A stretch of DNA of 64,000 nt from Omphiscola glabra (GCA_964017045.1 OZ024795.1:29302366-29366365), one strand, 5' to 3'. Shown: positions 1 through 11,388, counted from the stretch's first letter. Numbers and translations are program-made. Notes: generated from the letters alone by a model not told the origin.

Positions 1-44
1 TCCTAGAAGAAAAATTCCAGGTCTTGAGGATTTCGCCCTTCAAA

Positions 45-395
45 GTCTACACCATCCTCACATTGTGGCGTCTACACCATCCTCACATTGGGGCGTCTAC
101 ACCATCCTCACATTGTGGCGTCTACACCATCGTCACATTGGGGCGTCTACACCATCGTCACATTGGGGCGTCTACACCATCCTCACATTGTGGCGTCTAC
201 ACCATCGTCACATTGGGGCGTCTACACCATCGTCACATTGGGGCATCTACACCATCCTCACATTGGGGCGTCTACACCATCGTCACATTGTGGCGTCTAC
301 ACCATCGTCACATTGTGGCGTCTACACCATCCTCACATTGTTGCGTCTACACCATCCTCACATTGGGGCGTCTACACCATCCTCACATTGTGGCG
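45..395. repeat. 25-bp minisatellite
   Basis: About 14 copies of a 25-bp unit (CGTCTACACCATCCTCACAT + TGTGG), varying at three sites (C/G in ATC[C/G]TCAC, TGTGG/TGGGG). The 25-bp period leaves all three forward frames open, which explains the overlapping open frames; it is not a gene. Confidence 0.95.
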
Positions 396-2114
396 GACGG
401 ACGCCAGAACAAAAAAACAACAACAAAAAACCCAACAATCCAACAACTCTAAAAAATATTTATAAAGCAATAAATAGATAATTATAAAGAGAAATGTGCA
501 GTAAAATAGAGACGTATGCAGAAAAGTAGATTTTAAAAAAGAAGCCAGATAGTCATCGAAAAAGCCTGATAACTGGAATTTACCCAGCACTTCAAGAGCC
601 CATGTATACGTTTTTGGGCCAGGAAAATTCCTAATTGGAAAAGCAGCAACAAAAAAAAATATTCAATTAACTCCCAGCTCCAGGAGCAGATCGAGAAGTT
701 CGACACCATTATTCCAAGAGATCTCATAGATTGCTCGTCCTATGTCTTGAGAAGATTTGATTTCAGTTCACGAGAACCAGGAGAGGACTGGATGGAAACT
801 AATAAAATGCTCAAGCATTAGCTTTAAAGATTGACAAAATCGAAATTGAATCGTATGTAATTGATAAAGCGAGGAAACGTAAGTAAACGAGACAAGGCCG
901 AGGGTGGTGACGTGTTCTGGTAGACAATCATTTTCCTGCGGCCCCCACCCTCCACCCCAACCTCCTTTCCCCGTTTCCTCCAACTTCTCTCTCGTGAACT
1001 CGCTGCTCCTCGTCGAGGACACAAATAATTATGAACTTAACGATTTATCTTCTTCCAATTCAAAAAGCCTAGATTGCGCGTGTGTGTTTGTAAGTGGGGG
1101 AGGGGGTGGAGTAGGGAAACTGGGGGGGGGGGTTGTTCTTCCTAAGCTCTTTAAATCCATCCATTCTCTCGCCTCCTCCTCGCGCGTCGCTCCTCAGATC
1201 GAGGTTATGACGAATGATATAAAAGTTTATTACGCTGTGCAGGGCAAAATGAAATTTGTAAGCGCTGACTTTTTACGACAAGGATAGATCTATCCCGGAT
1301 ACGAGGGACATCATTTAACTTCCTCTGCGAGCCAATAGAGTTTTTGTGAGTCATTCGATTCACCCCCTCCTCCTCCCCCTCCTCTCTCACACTCGCACAG
1401 AGCACAAGCAATGAAACATTATTTGTATATTAAAAATTGTCAAAAAAAAAAAATGTTAAAGGTAATCAAAAACTGAGCGGTCCCTTGATGAAATGACGTC
1501 ACAAAATAAACAGAGTTGATGGGATTAGCGGAGAGGAATATTTCCGACCTTAAGCTCTCGTTTCTGAGACGAGATGTCAGTACAATTAAGGGGACATCTA
1601 CAAGCCAGCAACTAATTCATTCAGACCGGATGCTTAACAGATCAAATATTATCGCGGCCACGAGGGCTTCTGTGTATTGGCGGCCACAAACGTTGCCATG
1701 GCTGCTTATACGACTTCCGGAACTTCTTCAAGGGTGGACGAGGGCTAAATGGCTCGGGACAAAGTTTTATTTGGGCGACTCGTCCTAACATGCTGGCTGT
1801 TTAGAACGTGCTCGTGACGACATGGCCTCGTTCTGAGTGGTAGTAGTGAAAAGAATATCACGTGAGGCTGTCTTACATGTCTGGTGCCCTTTAAGCTTCA
1901 TATACCAGTTATGGTCTCATGGGTGTGAATGCAGAAGCGTAAACTTTAAGGGGTGGAGGTCAATGCCCTTCCCCTCCACCCCCCACCCCCCGGGGTTACA
2001 TTGTCTTGGAGATATATTATCGTTTGATGGAAGCCATTATGATGGTTTTCGCACCAACTACGCCACGACCAGAAACCCCCCTTAATAGGATATAACCCAC
2101 CTTAATAAGACTGA
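396..2114. other. Unique intronic sequence, no gene seen
   Basis: No splice-bounded coding segment recognised. Holds a G run (1122-1132), a CTCC-rich stretch (1360-1395) and a short poly(A) run near 1441-1452. Open frames here lack any recognisable domain. Confidence 0.6.
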
Positions 2115-2326
2115 ACTTTTAATGAACACATTATGAACGCACAGATGGTGGCCTATTTAATGAACACATGATAAGATGGTGTATTTAATGTACACATGTT
2201 AAGATTTAAGATGTTCTATTTTATGTACACATGTTTAGATGGTGGGCTATTAAATGTACACATTTTATGATGATGGACTATCTAATGTACACATGTTAAG
2301 ATTGTGGACTATTTAATGCACACACG
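2115..2326. repeat. Degenerate ~30-bp tandem repeat
   Basis: Seven irregular copies built on TTAATGTACACATGTTAAGA plus a GATGGTGGACTAT-like tail, with indels between copies. Confidence 0.8.
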
Positions 2327-2357
<31 letters not shown>

Positions 2358-2420
2358 GTGGTTTTGTATTGCGCGGTACACCAGCCCAGGGCAGGGCTCA
2401 CCGCGCGGTACATAAAAATA
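2326..2420 (-). mobile_element. Possible retroposon 3' end with (TAA)n tail
   Basis: Read on the minus strand, a GC-rich body (two direct copies of GTACCGCGC around GAGCCCTGCCCTGGGCTGG) runs into CCACTAATAATAAT, a (TAA)n tail of about ten units. A short body with a trinucleotide tail is the form of many SINE and non-LTR 3' ends. No tRNA-like head or coding remnant was recognised, so the class is unassigned; a plain (TTA)n microsatellite beside unique DNA is the alternative. Confidence 0.35.
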
Positions 2421-2583
2421 TTAGTTTAGAAGGTTGAAGATCATCCAGCATTCCAAATTACAAAAATATCCAAGCAAATTTGTTTTTCATTATGTTATTG
2501 GATAAAATTCTCTCTGGCTGTAGAGAAAGTCTGGCACCAACCTTATTTGTACCTCGTTTTACTCACATCAACATTACATAGAC

Positions 2584-2850
2584 ATGTCTTGTTGTCTTAC
2601 TGTCAAACTGTCTTGCTGTCTCACTGTTTTACTGTCAAACTGTCTTGCTGTCTCACTGTCTTGCTGTCTCACTATCTTGCTGTCTTACTGCCTCACTGAA
2701 GTCAAGCTGTCCTACTGTCAAGCTGTCTGAAAGTCTCACTGTCTTAATGTCTTGCAGTCTCACTGTTTTGCTGTCTTAATGTCATACTGACTCACTGTCC
2801 TGCTGTCTCAATATCGTACTGTCTTACTGACTAATTGTCTTACCGTCTTA
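2584..2850. repeat. ~10-bp CTGTCTTACT-type repeat
   Basis: Irregular tandem repetition of CTGTCTTGCTGTCTCACTGT with about 25 decamer-like units (CTGTCTYRCT). Strongly pyrimidine-biased on the plus strand. Confidence 0.8.
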
Positions 2851-2859
2851 TTCATAACG

Positions 2860-4844
2860 AATGATTACAAACCCAATTAGAGAATGGTAAGAACTATCTA
2901 GAATCTATAAAATGCTTGTCAACTCTGACATATGCCGCGTGACGTGTGGGAGATGCCATATCATAAGTCCAATTCACTTAAGACTTGCACAAACGTCTTA
3001 CAAAAACAAAACCAAAAGTCTATTTTCGTCCCTTTGAAGCTTTCCTGCTTTAAATTATTGTCTCGGATATTTTTCTTTAAAGTTGTTTTTAAAGAATTTT
3101 TTTGGCGGTGAGTATTTCTCTTCCTTCATCAGCTAAAGAGCTCCCTAGAAAGGTCGTACAATTGCTTATGATTACCTCCCTTTGACAGGGCGCTAAAAGC
3201 CACAATTTGGCCCTCCACTTGTTAGAGGACGCGACAAGCTTGGTCTCCACATCAGTCCTTGAATAGAGGGCGTCATTCCGCTATTGAAACGAACGCGGGT
3301 CTCTCACTCCATCTAAGTATATTTCCAATTGAGCGCCCCTACACCCCCCCCCCCCGGCCCTGTCGGTGGAACTACATGTAGTGAAGATGGATACGTGAAG
3401 GCGAGATGGAGCTATTTCATCCTCGTTCTTGCGCCTCGGCTTCTGTGAGTTAGCCACGAGTGCAGCCCTGGTGTTCGTAGTGAGATGTACATCGCGGCTA
3501 AATGTATTATTTGCTCTTGTCTTCTTAGCATCGTTCGATCTCTTGGGTCTTCTATATTTGACTGATAGTTTAGATATTGGTAAATTGTGCGATGAAGCGT
3601 GCTGCGAATAAAACCATGCAGACAATGAAATCGCTATTACAGAAAATAATTATGGGAATTTCTAATAATATGGACCTAATAAAAAAAAACCCACAACATT
3701 TAGTTATTTGGTTACAGTGGAAAAAGTTATTAATTAACTGGTGTAAATCTGATTAATTAGTAAAAACTCCATTTATGTTCGAGTACAACTGCCAAGTCCT
3801 AATCACAGCTCTCCATTAAAAAAAAAAACCAACCTTATAATTTGTACTACTGACGACTCACTTATAGACTGGCTTCCGAAATCCCGTCTCCACTCTCGAT
3901 GCTCGTTTCAAAGGCCCGGGCTAACAATATGAGACACAATCTTATCGTCACTGGTCACTTTAGTGTCAGAACGATGAAGACCCATGTTCTAATGGACTCG
4001 GACACTTATGACAACGGCAGGGGTGACCAAGTACGACAGAATGGAAATAGTGTGGGTCCACTTGAAGTGCGATGATGGCGACGGTGTCGGAACTCACCCC
4101 ACGCCCCCCCCCCCCCCCGAAATGCTCCAACTGACAACCTGAATCAGTCCCACCAACCTCGAGGCTCGTTATCAAAGCTCGCTACCTTGTCAGTGCAAGT
4201 GCGTCGTAGATGGACGGAGGAAGACCTCCTCACTTATTGAAATTGAAACACATGACATCAAATGTAAGACGTCCCGGTGTTGAGGACAGGTCATTCAGTC
4301 CACGTCAGTGCATCTCCGGACCAGTCGAACAGTGAGTACCACACCACGTGACTTATCGCGGGGGAAGTCTGACCCACGAGACGGTACTCTGGCTCTGCAA
4401 TTGCTAACTAAGCCATAGTAAAGATGTAGTTGACTTCTGCGTTGTCTGCCCCTGGAGATGACTGCATTCAATGAACACGGCCAATGATGGCGTAGATGAC
4501 AGCGAATTCGCGCGCATGGCTTTTGGTCCGAGTACAAACCATAGTTGTATTGATTACCAGCGACTCATTCAAAAATTAATTTAGGAGAAATTAATTTATT
4601 AATATAATGTGGTGTACGATTCAAACGTGGCTGATTTTAACAACAATAGCATAGTCGTATTCATTAGCCCTCAGCTACTTCGATGAGTTCTACAAGATGA
4701 ATGGTGTAACGGTGTGACAGTATAAACCATATAATGAGCTCTACATCAAGAATGGTATAACAGTGTAAACAATACAATTCCATGTCTTTCATAAAGTTGA
4801 TAACTTCTCGTATATACAAAGACAAGTCAATAGTAAAATAGATT
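2860..4844. other. Unique intronic sequence
   Basis: No exon recognised. C runs at 3344-3355 and 4104-4118; A-rich runs near 3680 and 3820. Weak open frames on both strands have no domain and no splice-site support. Confidence 0.6.
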
Positions 4845-4973
4845 GTTGGATGAATTCAGTGTTGGTTGAGTTCAGTTTTGGATGAATTCAGTGTTGGATG
4901 AATTCAGTGTTGGATGAATTCAGTGTTGTATGAATTACAGGGCTGGATGAATAATGGGTTGGATGAATTCAGT
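4845..4973. repeat. 16-bp minisatellite
   Basis: About eight copies of GTTGGATGAATTCAGT, decaying at the 3' end. Confidence 0.85.
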
Positions 4974-5285
4974 GTACTTCCCTTTCAAAAGAAGGTTAAC
5001 TTATTATATTCATTTAATGAGCAGAGGCGTCACCAGCTACTCCAAGGGAAAATGGCAGGCGTCTTTAAACAAGAAGAACATACATCCTTTAACACCGGAC
5101 ACAGTACACTATTGATGAAAAAAATGCGCCTAAATCTACTCCCAGTTTTATACACACTCATATATTATATATCATTTATGATTACACTTCTTTGTAGTTA
5201 ACCTTCGCTTATTTCAATAATCATGTTACAACATAGAGAGAGAAAATAAAATAGCATATATATATAAACGAAAACGCACGTGAAG

Positions 5286-5453
5286 AGTGTGTCTGGTCAA
5301 CTGAGAGTGTCAGGTCAACTGCCACGGTGACAGTTCAGCTGAGTGTGACAGATCAACTGAGTGTGTCAGGTCAACTGCCACGGTGACAGGTCAGCTATGT
5401 GTGACAGGTCAACTGAGTGTGTCAGGTCGACTGCCAGTGTGACAGGTCAACTG
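5286..5453. repeat. ~18-bp minisatellite beside exon donor
   Basis: About nine copies of GTGTGACAGGTCAACTGA with variants containing GCCACGGTGACAG, so a roughly 54-bp higher-order pattern is suggested. It lies about 18 bp inside the intron from the donor of the exon at 5472-5655. Confidence 0.88.
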
Positions 5454-5471
5454 ACCCGGTCTGAACCTTAC

Positions 5472-5655
5472 CTGGAGTCTCCATATCAACATTTCTGGCA
5501 ATGACGTCTCGAGGCGGGGCAAATCTATCAGCAGCCGACAAGAAAGAGCCCTGCTTGCGACTGGCAGCGTCTGAACGTGGTTTGGCCATTGACGGCTTGA
5601 CCAGGAGCTTTTCAAAGGCATTTGCTACGTCATAGGTCCCAGGCGGAGGAGCATC
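5472..5655 (-). CDS. STPG2: STPG2 internal exon E (61 codons + 1 nt)
   Basis: Exon of 184 nt. The acceptor CTACTTTCAG ends just above 5655; the donor GTAAGG reads down from 5471. It enters in phase 0 and leaves in phase 1. It encodes DAPPPGTYDVANAFEKL, then a basic stretch, then FLSAADRFAPPRDVIARNVD and METPG, so a further PG-rich repeat begins at the donor. The phase-0 join to exon D gives VPER-DAPPPGTYDV, consistent with the family, so I do not think an exon is missing between them. The repeat unit at 5669-5822 starts only about 13 bp upstream of the acceptor AG, and the best branch-point match (CTAAT, A at 5687, 31 nt from the AG) lies in it. An 18-bp-type array begins about 18 bp past the donor. 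Confidence 0.82.
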
Positions 5656-5668
5656 CTGAAAGTAGATG

Positions 5669-5822
5669 TCAATTACACATCATAGATTAGTCAATGATAT
5701 CATGTCTGTAACAAGCGGGCAATTACACATCATAGATTAGTCAAGGATATCATGTCTGTAACAAGGGGGAAATTACACATCATAAATTAGTCAAGGATAT
5801 CATGTCTGTAACAGGGGGCCAA
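5669..5822. repeat. 50-bp repeat x3 abutting exon acceptor
   Basis: Three copies of a 50-bp unit beginning CAATTACACATCATAGATTA. On the gene strand each unit carries GACTAATC, a branch-point-like CTAAT. The nearest copy is 31 nt from the acceptor AG of the exon at 5472-5655. Confidence 0.9.
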
Positions 5823-5828
5823 TTATAT

Positions 5829-6098
5829 CAGGCATAGAATAAGGGTCATGGATATCAGGCCTAGTATAGGGGTCAGGGATATCAGGCCTAGTATAGGGGT
5901 CAGGGATATCAGGCCTAGTATATGGGTCAGGGATATCAGGCCTAGTATAGGGGTCAGGGATATCAGGCCTAGTTTAGGGGTCAGAGATTTCAGGCCTAGA
6001 ATAGGGGTCAGGGATATCAGGCCTAGTTTAGGGGTCAGGGATTTCAGGCCTAGAATAGGGGTCAGGGATATCAGGCCTGGAATAGGGGTCAGGGATAA
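5829..6098. repeat. 27-bp minisatellite
   Basis: About ten copies of a 27-bp unit starting GATATCAGGCCTAGTATAGG. The period is a multiple of three, so a repeated DIRPSIGVR frame stays open; this is not a protein gene. Confidence 0.95.
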
Positions 6099-6180
6099 CA
6101 GCAGTAAAGCAAAATTGTGTACTTCAAGTAACGAAATATTTTATTTAAAAAAACAACAACTAAATTTTCATTTGTATAAC

Positions 6181-6294
6181 ATCACCACCACCCAAAATGA
6201 AACAACCACAGAATAACACATCACCACCACCCAAAATGAAACAACCACAGAATAACACATCACCACAACCCAAAATGAAACAACCACAGAATAA
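6181..6294. repeat. 39-bp repeat x3
   Basis: Three near-identical 39-bp copies starting ATCACCACCACCCAAAATGA. Confidence 0.93.
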
Positions 6295-6299
6295 CTGAT

Positions 6300-6474
6300 G
6301 TTTTTCACCGAATACAATTAGTGGAACCAGTGAAGTACTGCTTGGCTCGACTTTTTTGATGATCCGTGTATTTAGGGTTAATCAGAGAGATTGAATATTT
6401 TTTTTAAAAAGTAAATACACTACCTATCTCTGAGAATAAACTTTCCCCAATAATCGTTAAATTGTTCCAGTCAA
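6300..6474. other. Short unique spacer
   Basis: AT-rich spacer between two arrays; nothing recognised. Confidence 0.5.
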
Positions 6475-6742
6475 GGGCAGTTCGTCACACGTTGAGAAAC
6501 ACTGGTCTATGTCACACTGAGGGCAGTCCGCCACACGTTGAGAAACACTGGTCTTTGTCCCAATTAAGGGCGTTCGCCACACGTTGAGAAACACTGGTCT
6601 GTGTCACACCGAGGGCAGTCCGTCACACGTTGAGAAACACTGGTCTATGTCCCAATTAGGGGCGTACTTCACACGTTGAGAAACACTGGTCTGTGTCACA
6701 CCGAGGGCAGTCCGTCACACGTTGAGAAACACTGGTCTATGT
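6475..6742. repeat. 46-bp minisatellite carrying a hAT-like terminus
   Basis: Six copies at exact 46-bp spacing; GTTGAGAAACACTGG starts at 6491, 6537, 6583, 6629, 6675 and 6721. Alternate copies have GTCACACCGAGGGCAG or GTCCCAATTAGGGGCG after the core, giving a 92-bp dimer. The core reversed is CAGTGTTTCTCAAC, the usual form of a hAT terminal inverted repeat, so the array may be amplified from one end of a transposon. Confidence 0.9.
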
Positions 6743-7045
6743 ATAAACTAATCCTGTCTCCTAGTGTCTGAAATCAAACTTAGAACGGCTTAAGTTACGG
6801 TCGCAAAACTTCTTTTTCACCGCTAAGTTCAAGGACACGAGGTGTCCTGATCCATTCACGGAGAGATCCCCGGCTTGAGATGACATTAGATGAGTCAGCG
6901 TCATTAGACGCATCAATTTAAGGAGTCAGCTGCAAAAGTGGAAGCCGACTTGGATAATTACGACATGTCTGAAGGATCCTCTACCAGCCACACCATCTCT
7001 GATGGGTTGATTTCAGCAAAATGTTAAAAACTACATCAAGTAAAG

Positions 7046-7192
7046 CAGGGGTTCCCAAACCCCGGCCCACAGGCCACTTGAGGCCCCTATAAATTACTAT
7101 ATTGCATTGATAAACATTTATAAACTTCTGGCCCGCTTAATTACCGAAAAAAGTAGATATGGCCTTCTACTTGAAATGTTTAGGAACCACTA
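7046..7192. mobile_element. Short hAT-like non-autonomous element
   Basis: Starts CAGGGGTTCCCAAACC and ends ATGTTTAGGAACCACTA, which are imperfect inverted ends of hAT type. The interior is non-coding (CCCGGCCCACAGG...). Flanking 8-mers (AAGTAAAG and AAGGTAAC) resemble a decayed duplication but are not exact. Confidence 0.5.
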
Positions 7193-7901
7193 AGGTAACA
7201 GATCTATGGACACCCAGTCTCACATAACATACAAGAATGACCTCTTAAGGCAAACGTAAGTGAGTCAATACCTATGTAACATTTCTCAAAGTCCAGCTAG
7301 TAACGTCACAACATAAACCCAAAACCCAACAATACCTTAGTGACAGTATCCCTTATATCCCTGCCAATTTATCCCCGCCTCTGGTCACTTCAATCTCTTA
7401 TGTCACTGTCCATGTCACTGCATAAATCATTATTGCGTCACCAAATTGATAATTTTTCAAAGCAACCCCATCTTCAAAAGCCTGGACGTGTCACACCCAC
7501 TGCTAATCCCCTCAGTCGCCATGTCACGTCCAGGGACAGGTCGCCAGGACTGTCACCAGTCGGCCAGCGTGACACATCCCCACTCCGTGAACCTGTATCA
7601 CCAGCCCACAATGTATGTACTCTGTCTTGGGATTAATCCCTTCGCTAATCCGCTAAACCTTGTGTGGACACTCGAGTTATGAACTAGCAGAGTTTGATAT
7701 CGTATGGTATATTGTATGGCAGAGTGATATCGTGTGGTTTATAAGCATAATAAATGTCGGACATGATTTAAGACATTCATAATTCAGCTCCATTGGATGG
7801 AAATTATTTTAACCAAAAATAACAACAACAAAAAAACAACAACAAACAAACAAATGTTATTCAGACGCTTGATAATTCCTGATACTTCAATACGTTAGTT
7901 T
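7193..7901. other. Unique intronic sequence
   Basis: No exon recognised. The stretch 7340-7680 is open in two frames but has no conserved motif. Confidence 0.55.
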
Positions 7902-8047
7902 TTTCCATTATGGAATCAAGAGTTTTTACCATCATGGAATCAAGAGTTTTTACCATTATGGAGTCAAGAGTTTTGGTCATCATGGAATCAAGAGTTTTGG
8001 TCATCATGGAGTCAAGAGTTTTGGTCATCATGGAATCAAGAGTTACG
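7902..8047. repeat. 24-bp minisatellite
   Basis: About six copies of ATGGAATCAAGAGTTTTTAC + CATC. Open on both strands because the period is 24. Confidence 0.93.
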
Positions 8048-8049
8048 AT

Positions 8050-9174
8050 CAACACACTTTGCTGTGTAGTTTTGTCGTTGCTTACACCATTGGTAATCAC
8101 TGGTTATCGTTTCATTTTGACATTTAAAAAAAGGTTGTGGGGAGGGGGTCTACTATACCCCCAAGCACTTCACTTAAATGGACTTAAAGCCCGTGGTTTA
8201 GAGAAGCCCTATGGCATAAGGTACAGCAGCTTGTGACCACTGGACCACGACAGGCCTGACACAGACTCGCCACCGGGATGTCCCCGTGAAATACGCGGAA
8301 GCCTGGGGTGAACCTATTAAGCCGGACGGCGATAATCATCTCCATAGCCTCACCGTCTAACTGGACACTGGTCAAGGGCTGTCACGGAGCAATACCCCTA
8401 CCCTTTCTGTTCGCTCTTCATCACCCCCGGTAATGAAGGATTGATGAAACGCCCCTGATTGCATCTGAAGCGACCTTGACCCCGAGTCGTTCACTTACCG
8501 ACAAATGGAGCAATGATTGCGTAAAGAAACTTAGCGCCCTGTGACATTTAGATGGACAACCAGAAAGCTGTTTTTTTTTGGGCCGAGGTGGACTATGGTT
8601 CAGTGCGATCGCTGATTATCACAGTGAGTTGGGTGAAGGGCTCCCACACTGTCTTCCACAAGTGCTCCTAGAGGACTAAATGATTGATCGTAATGGCTCT
8701 TTAGGGATAGCCATGAGCAGTCCGGTGTGGGAGTGTGTGCCTGGTCAGCTCAAGAGTATTGTAAGATGTATGGACGGGCTGTGGCAGTTTCTTAGTCTTT
8801 GTCTTCTGCACGCATGTGAACCGAAATATTTCTCTCCTTCCCCACTTTGTTTGTTTCTATCTGTCTCTGCCTTCTCCCATTCATTTTCGATCACTTTGCA
8901 CAAGTGACTATCACACTGTCCGGTTATCACTCTTTTTGAGTTTATTCGTCCGTAGTCTCAGTCTCTCTATCCCCCCTCCACACACACAAATCTCTCTCTC
9001 TCTCGATCTCTCTTGCCCCCCTCCACTATATCTTATACCTGTTTCATTTACATATAGTAAATTTAAATTTCACGGTACGTTACTTTATTTCCCCTTTCCT
9101 CTTTATAGATTGTAGACAACACATATATAGATGTTCTCACTTTCCAGAGTAGCTAGAAATCAAAGAACATAGAC
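8050..9174. other. Unique sequence with CT-rich microsatellite
   Basis: No exon recognised. 8480-8560 is unique, moderately GC-rich sequence. 8850-9020 is pyrimidine-rich with (CT)n at 8993-9013. Confidence 0.55.
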
Positions 9175-9375
9175 GTCGCCCACACATAGACATCATATAG
9201 ACATCTCCCACACATACTCATCGCCCACACGTAGTCATTACACACATATAGACATCATATAGACATCTCCCACACATACTCATCGCCCACACTTAGTCAT
9301 TACACACATATAGACATCACATAGACATCTTCAACACATACTCATCACCCACACTTAGTCATTACACACACACAT
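9175..9375. repeat. 62-bp repeat x3
   Basis: Three copies at 62-bp spacing (GACATCATATAGACATCTCC at 9189 and 9251, variant at 9313), rich in CACACATA. Confidence 0.9.
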
Positions 9376-9529
9376 ACATCACCGGACCCAAGCACAGTAA
9401 GTTAGTATGGAGAATCAAATGTATCCGGTCAATCATATGAGTGCAGACAACACTAGGTGTGGTGATGTTATGTAATAGTTATATACACATATGAACACTA
9501 TTTCCTGTCCAATTACTATCAACTTGGTA

Positions 9530-10318
9530 CAACTCCACCATTCGACAGCACCACTCTACCCTTTGGAAGCACCACTCTATCATTCGGAAGTGCCACTCTA
9601 CCATTTGGCAGCGCCACTCGACCATTTGGCAGCGCCACTCGACCATTCGGCAGCGCCACTCGACCATTTGGCAGCGCCACTCGACCATTTGGCAGCGCCA
9701 CTCTACCATTCGACAGCGCCACTCGACCATTTGGCAGCGCCACTCGACCATTTGGCAGCGCCACTCGACCATTTGGAAGCACCACTCTATCATTCGGAAG
9801 TGCCACTCTACCATTTGGCAGCGCCACTCGACCATTTGGCAGCGCCACTCGACCATTTGGCAGCGCCACTCGACCATTTGGCAGCGCCACTCTACCATTC
9901 GACAGCGCCACTGGACCATTTGGCAGCGCCACTCAACCATTCGGCAGCGCCACTCGACCATTCGGCAGCGCCACTCGACCATTTGGCAGCGCCACTCGAC
10001 CATTCGGCAGCGCCACTCGACCATTCGGCAGCGCCACTCGACCATTCGGCAGCGCCACTCGACCATTCAGCAGCGCCACTCGACCATTTGGCAGCGCCAC
10101 TCGACCATTTGGCAGCGCCACTCGACCATTCGACAGCGCCACTCGACCATTTGGCAGCGCCACTCTACCATTCGACAGCGCCACTCGACCATTTGGCAGC
10201 GCCACTCGACCATTCGGCAGCGCCACTCGACCATTCGGCAGCGCCACTCGACCATTCGACAGCGCCACTCGACCATTCGGCAGCGCCACTCGACCATTCG
10301 ACAGCGCCCCTCGACCAC
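9530..10318. repeat. 21-bp minisatellite, ~37 copies
   Basis: Unit GCCACTCGACCATTTGGCAG + C, with C/T and G/A variants. A block bounded by GGAAGCACCACTCTATCATT recurs at 9565 and 9775, exactly ten units (210 bp) apart, so part of the array duplicated as a block. The 21-bp period keeps frames open on both strands for up to about 277 codons. No start context, splice sites or domain support a protein. Confidence 0.97.
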
Positions 10319-10952
10319 TTTTAGTTCATTACTGCTGACTTGAGTTCTGTATTAATGTCCATTTTGACATAACGCACGCAGCGCCAGTGCTGTGGTGACC
10401 ACCTCATGACACCAAGAATTAACACATTACAGTGAGATCACCAAATGAGACATATCATATATCACGCTAGAACCTCTTGGGCCGTGACCGTCATTCTTTT
10501 AAGCCGTGCTGACCGATGGATGACCATCCGAAAACAGCCCATGAAAATTGGCCAGGTAGCACTAATTACGCCTCAGTCATAACCCATTAATTAATTTCGC
10601 GAGTTCCGGATGTCCGAGCTAGACAATTAGGTTTGACCGGATGTCCAAGGTAGACAGTGGGCTTTGACCCCCATGGAGGTCACAAAGGATTCGTGGCTGT
10701 TTCACTTTGATGTAATGTCTCAGTGTTCATATTACGTTAACAGCTAATCAACTTGTCCCAAGCATTGCTGGTTGGTTCAGCCTAGTGTTTAACAATGTCG
10801 TACTGGGGGCGAGTCATATCCAAAAATGGTTAAAATTTTCTTTAACATATGTAACACACTTCAATTTCTTATTGAAATAAAATGTATCACATCACCGCTA
10901 ACAGTAGGTAAATCTATTCTTACAATGAAGGTTTGGGATCTATATCTAAAAT
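10319..10952. other. Unique sequence, conserved-element-like
   Basis: No exon. 10480-10640 is low in repeats and contains TAATTACGCC, CATTAATTAATTTCGCG and repeated CCGGATGTCC. It reads like possible regulatory DNA with homeodomain-type TAAT sites; this is only an impression. Confidence 0.35.
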
Positions 10953-11117
10953 CAGTGCCGGATTTACGTATACGCTAAATAAGTTACAGCTTAAGGCCTC
11001 ACAATCTGCCAGCTATATATTTTTAATTTTTCTTTGACCACCTCATGTAATTTTAACGACAGGGGGCCTCTCGACGTTGTATAGCTTAGGGCCTCAGCAA
11101 GTCTAAATTCGGCCGTC
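10953..11117. mobile_element. 165-bp non-autonomous hAT-type element
   Basis: Begins CAGTGCCGGATTTACG and ends in decayed inverted form (CTAAATTCGGCCGTC). It is flanked by an exact 8-bp direct repeat TCTAAAAT at 10945-10952 and 11118-11125. Inverted internal words (GCTTAAGGCCTCA and GCTTAGGGCCTCA) are also present. The 8-bp duplication is the hAT signature. No coding capacity. Confidence 0.75.
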
Positions 11118-11240
11118 TCTAAAATTGATATTCGGGACATTTTTTTCATTGACCACGAAAGGCACTGAGTAATTTTAAGCCAAACCACCAGCAACAAGCC
11201 AGGTAGATTTGTTCCAGAACAATGAAACACCTGGAAACAT

Positions 11241-11388
11241 GTGATCGCACGACCCTTTCCCAGGCGTCGTCTAAGACCATCTGAAAACACATATGCTCTA
11301 TAGATATAAAGTAGCTACAAAAATAATTTTGTGGCTGGAGGTCGCCACAATTAAAGGGTCGCGTCATTAGAAAGGTTGAGAACCACTG
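11241..11388. mobile_element. SPIN-like hAT fragment, 5' truncated
   Basis: Matches the right-hand part of the SPIN non-autonomous element: CGACCCTTTCCCAGG, GTCTAAGACCATCTG, AAAATAATTTTGTGGC, AAAGGGTCGCGTCATTAG, and the terminal repeat GGTTGAGAACCACTG ending at 11388. The left terminus is missing, and about 16 bp are deleted internally compared with the copy at 34794. The family was recognised from memory. Confidence 0.7.

Noticed and set aside
1..5471. A further downstream STPG2 exon
   Set aside because: A segment starting with the completing GN bases and a PG-rich motif between AG and GT was not found; the next exon is probably outside the window.
9491..10324. 277-codon repetitive frame and opposing frames
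   Set aside because: 21-bp minisatellite; all frames are explained by the period.
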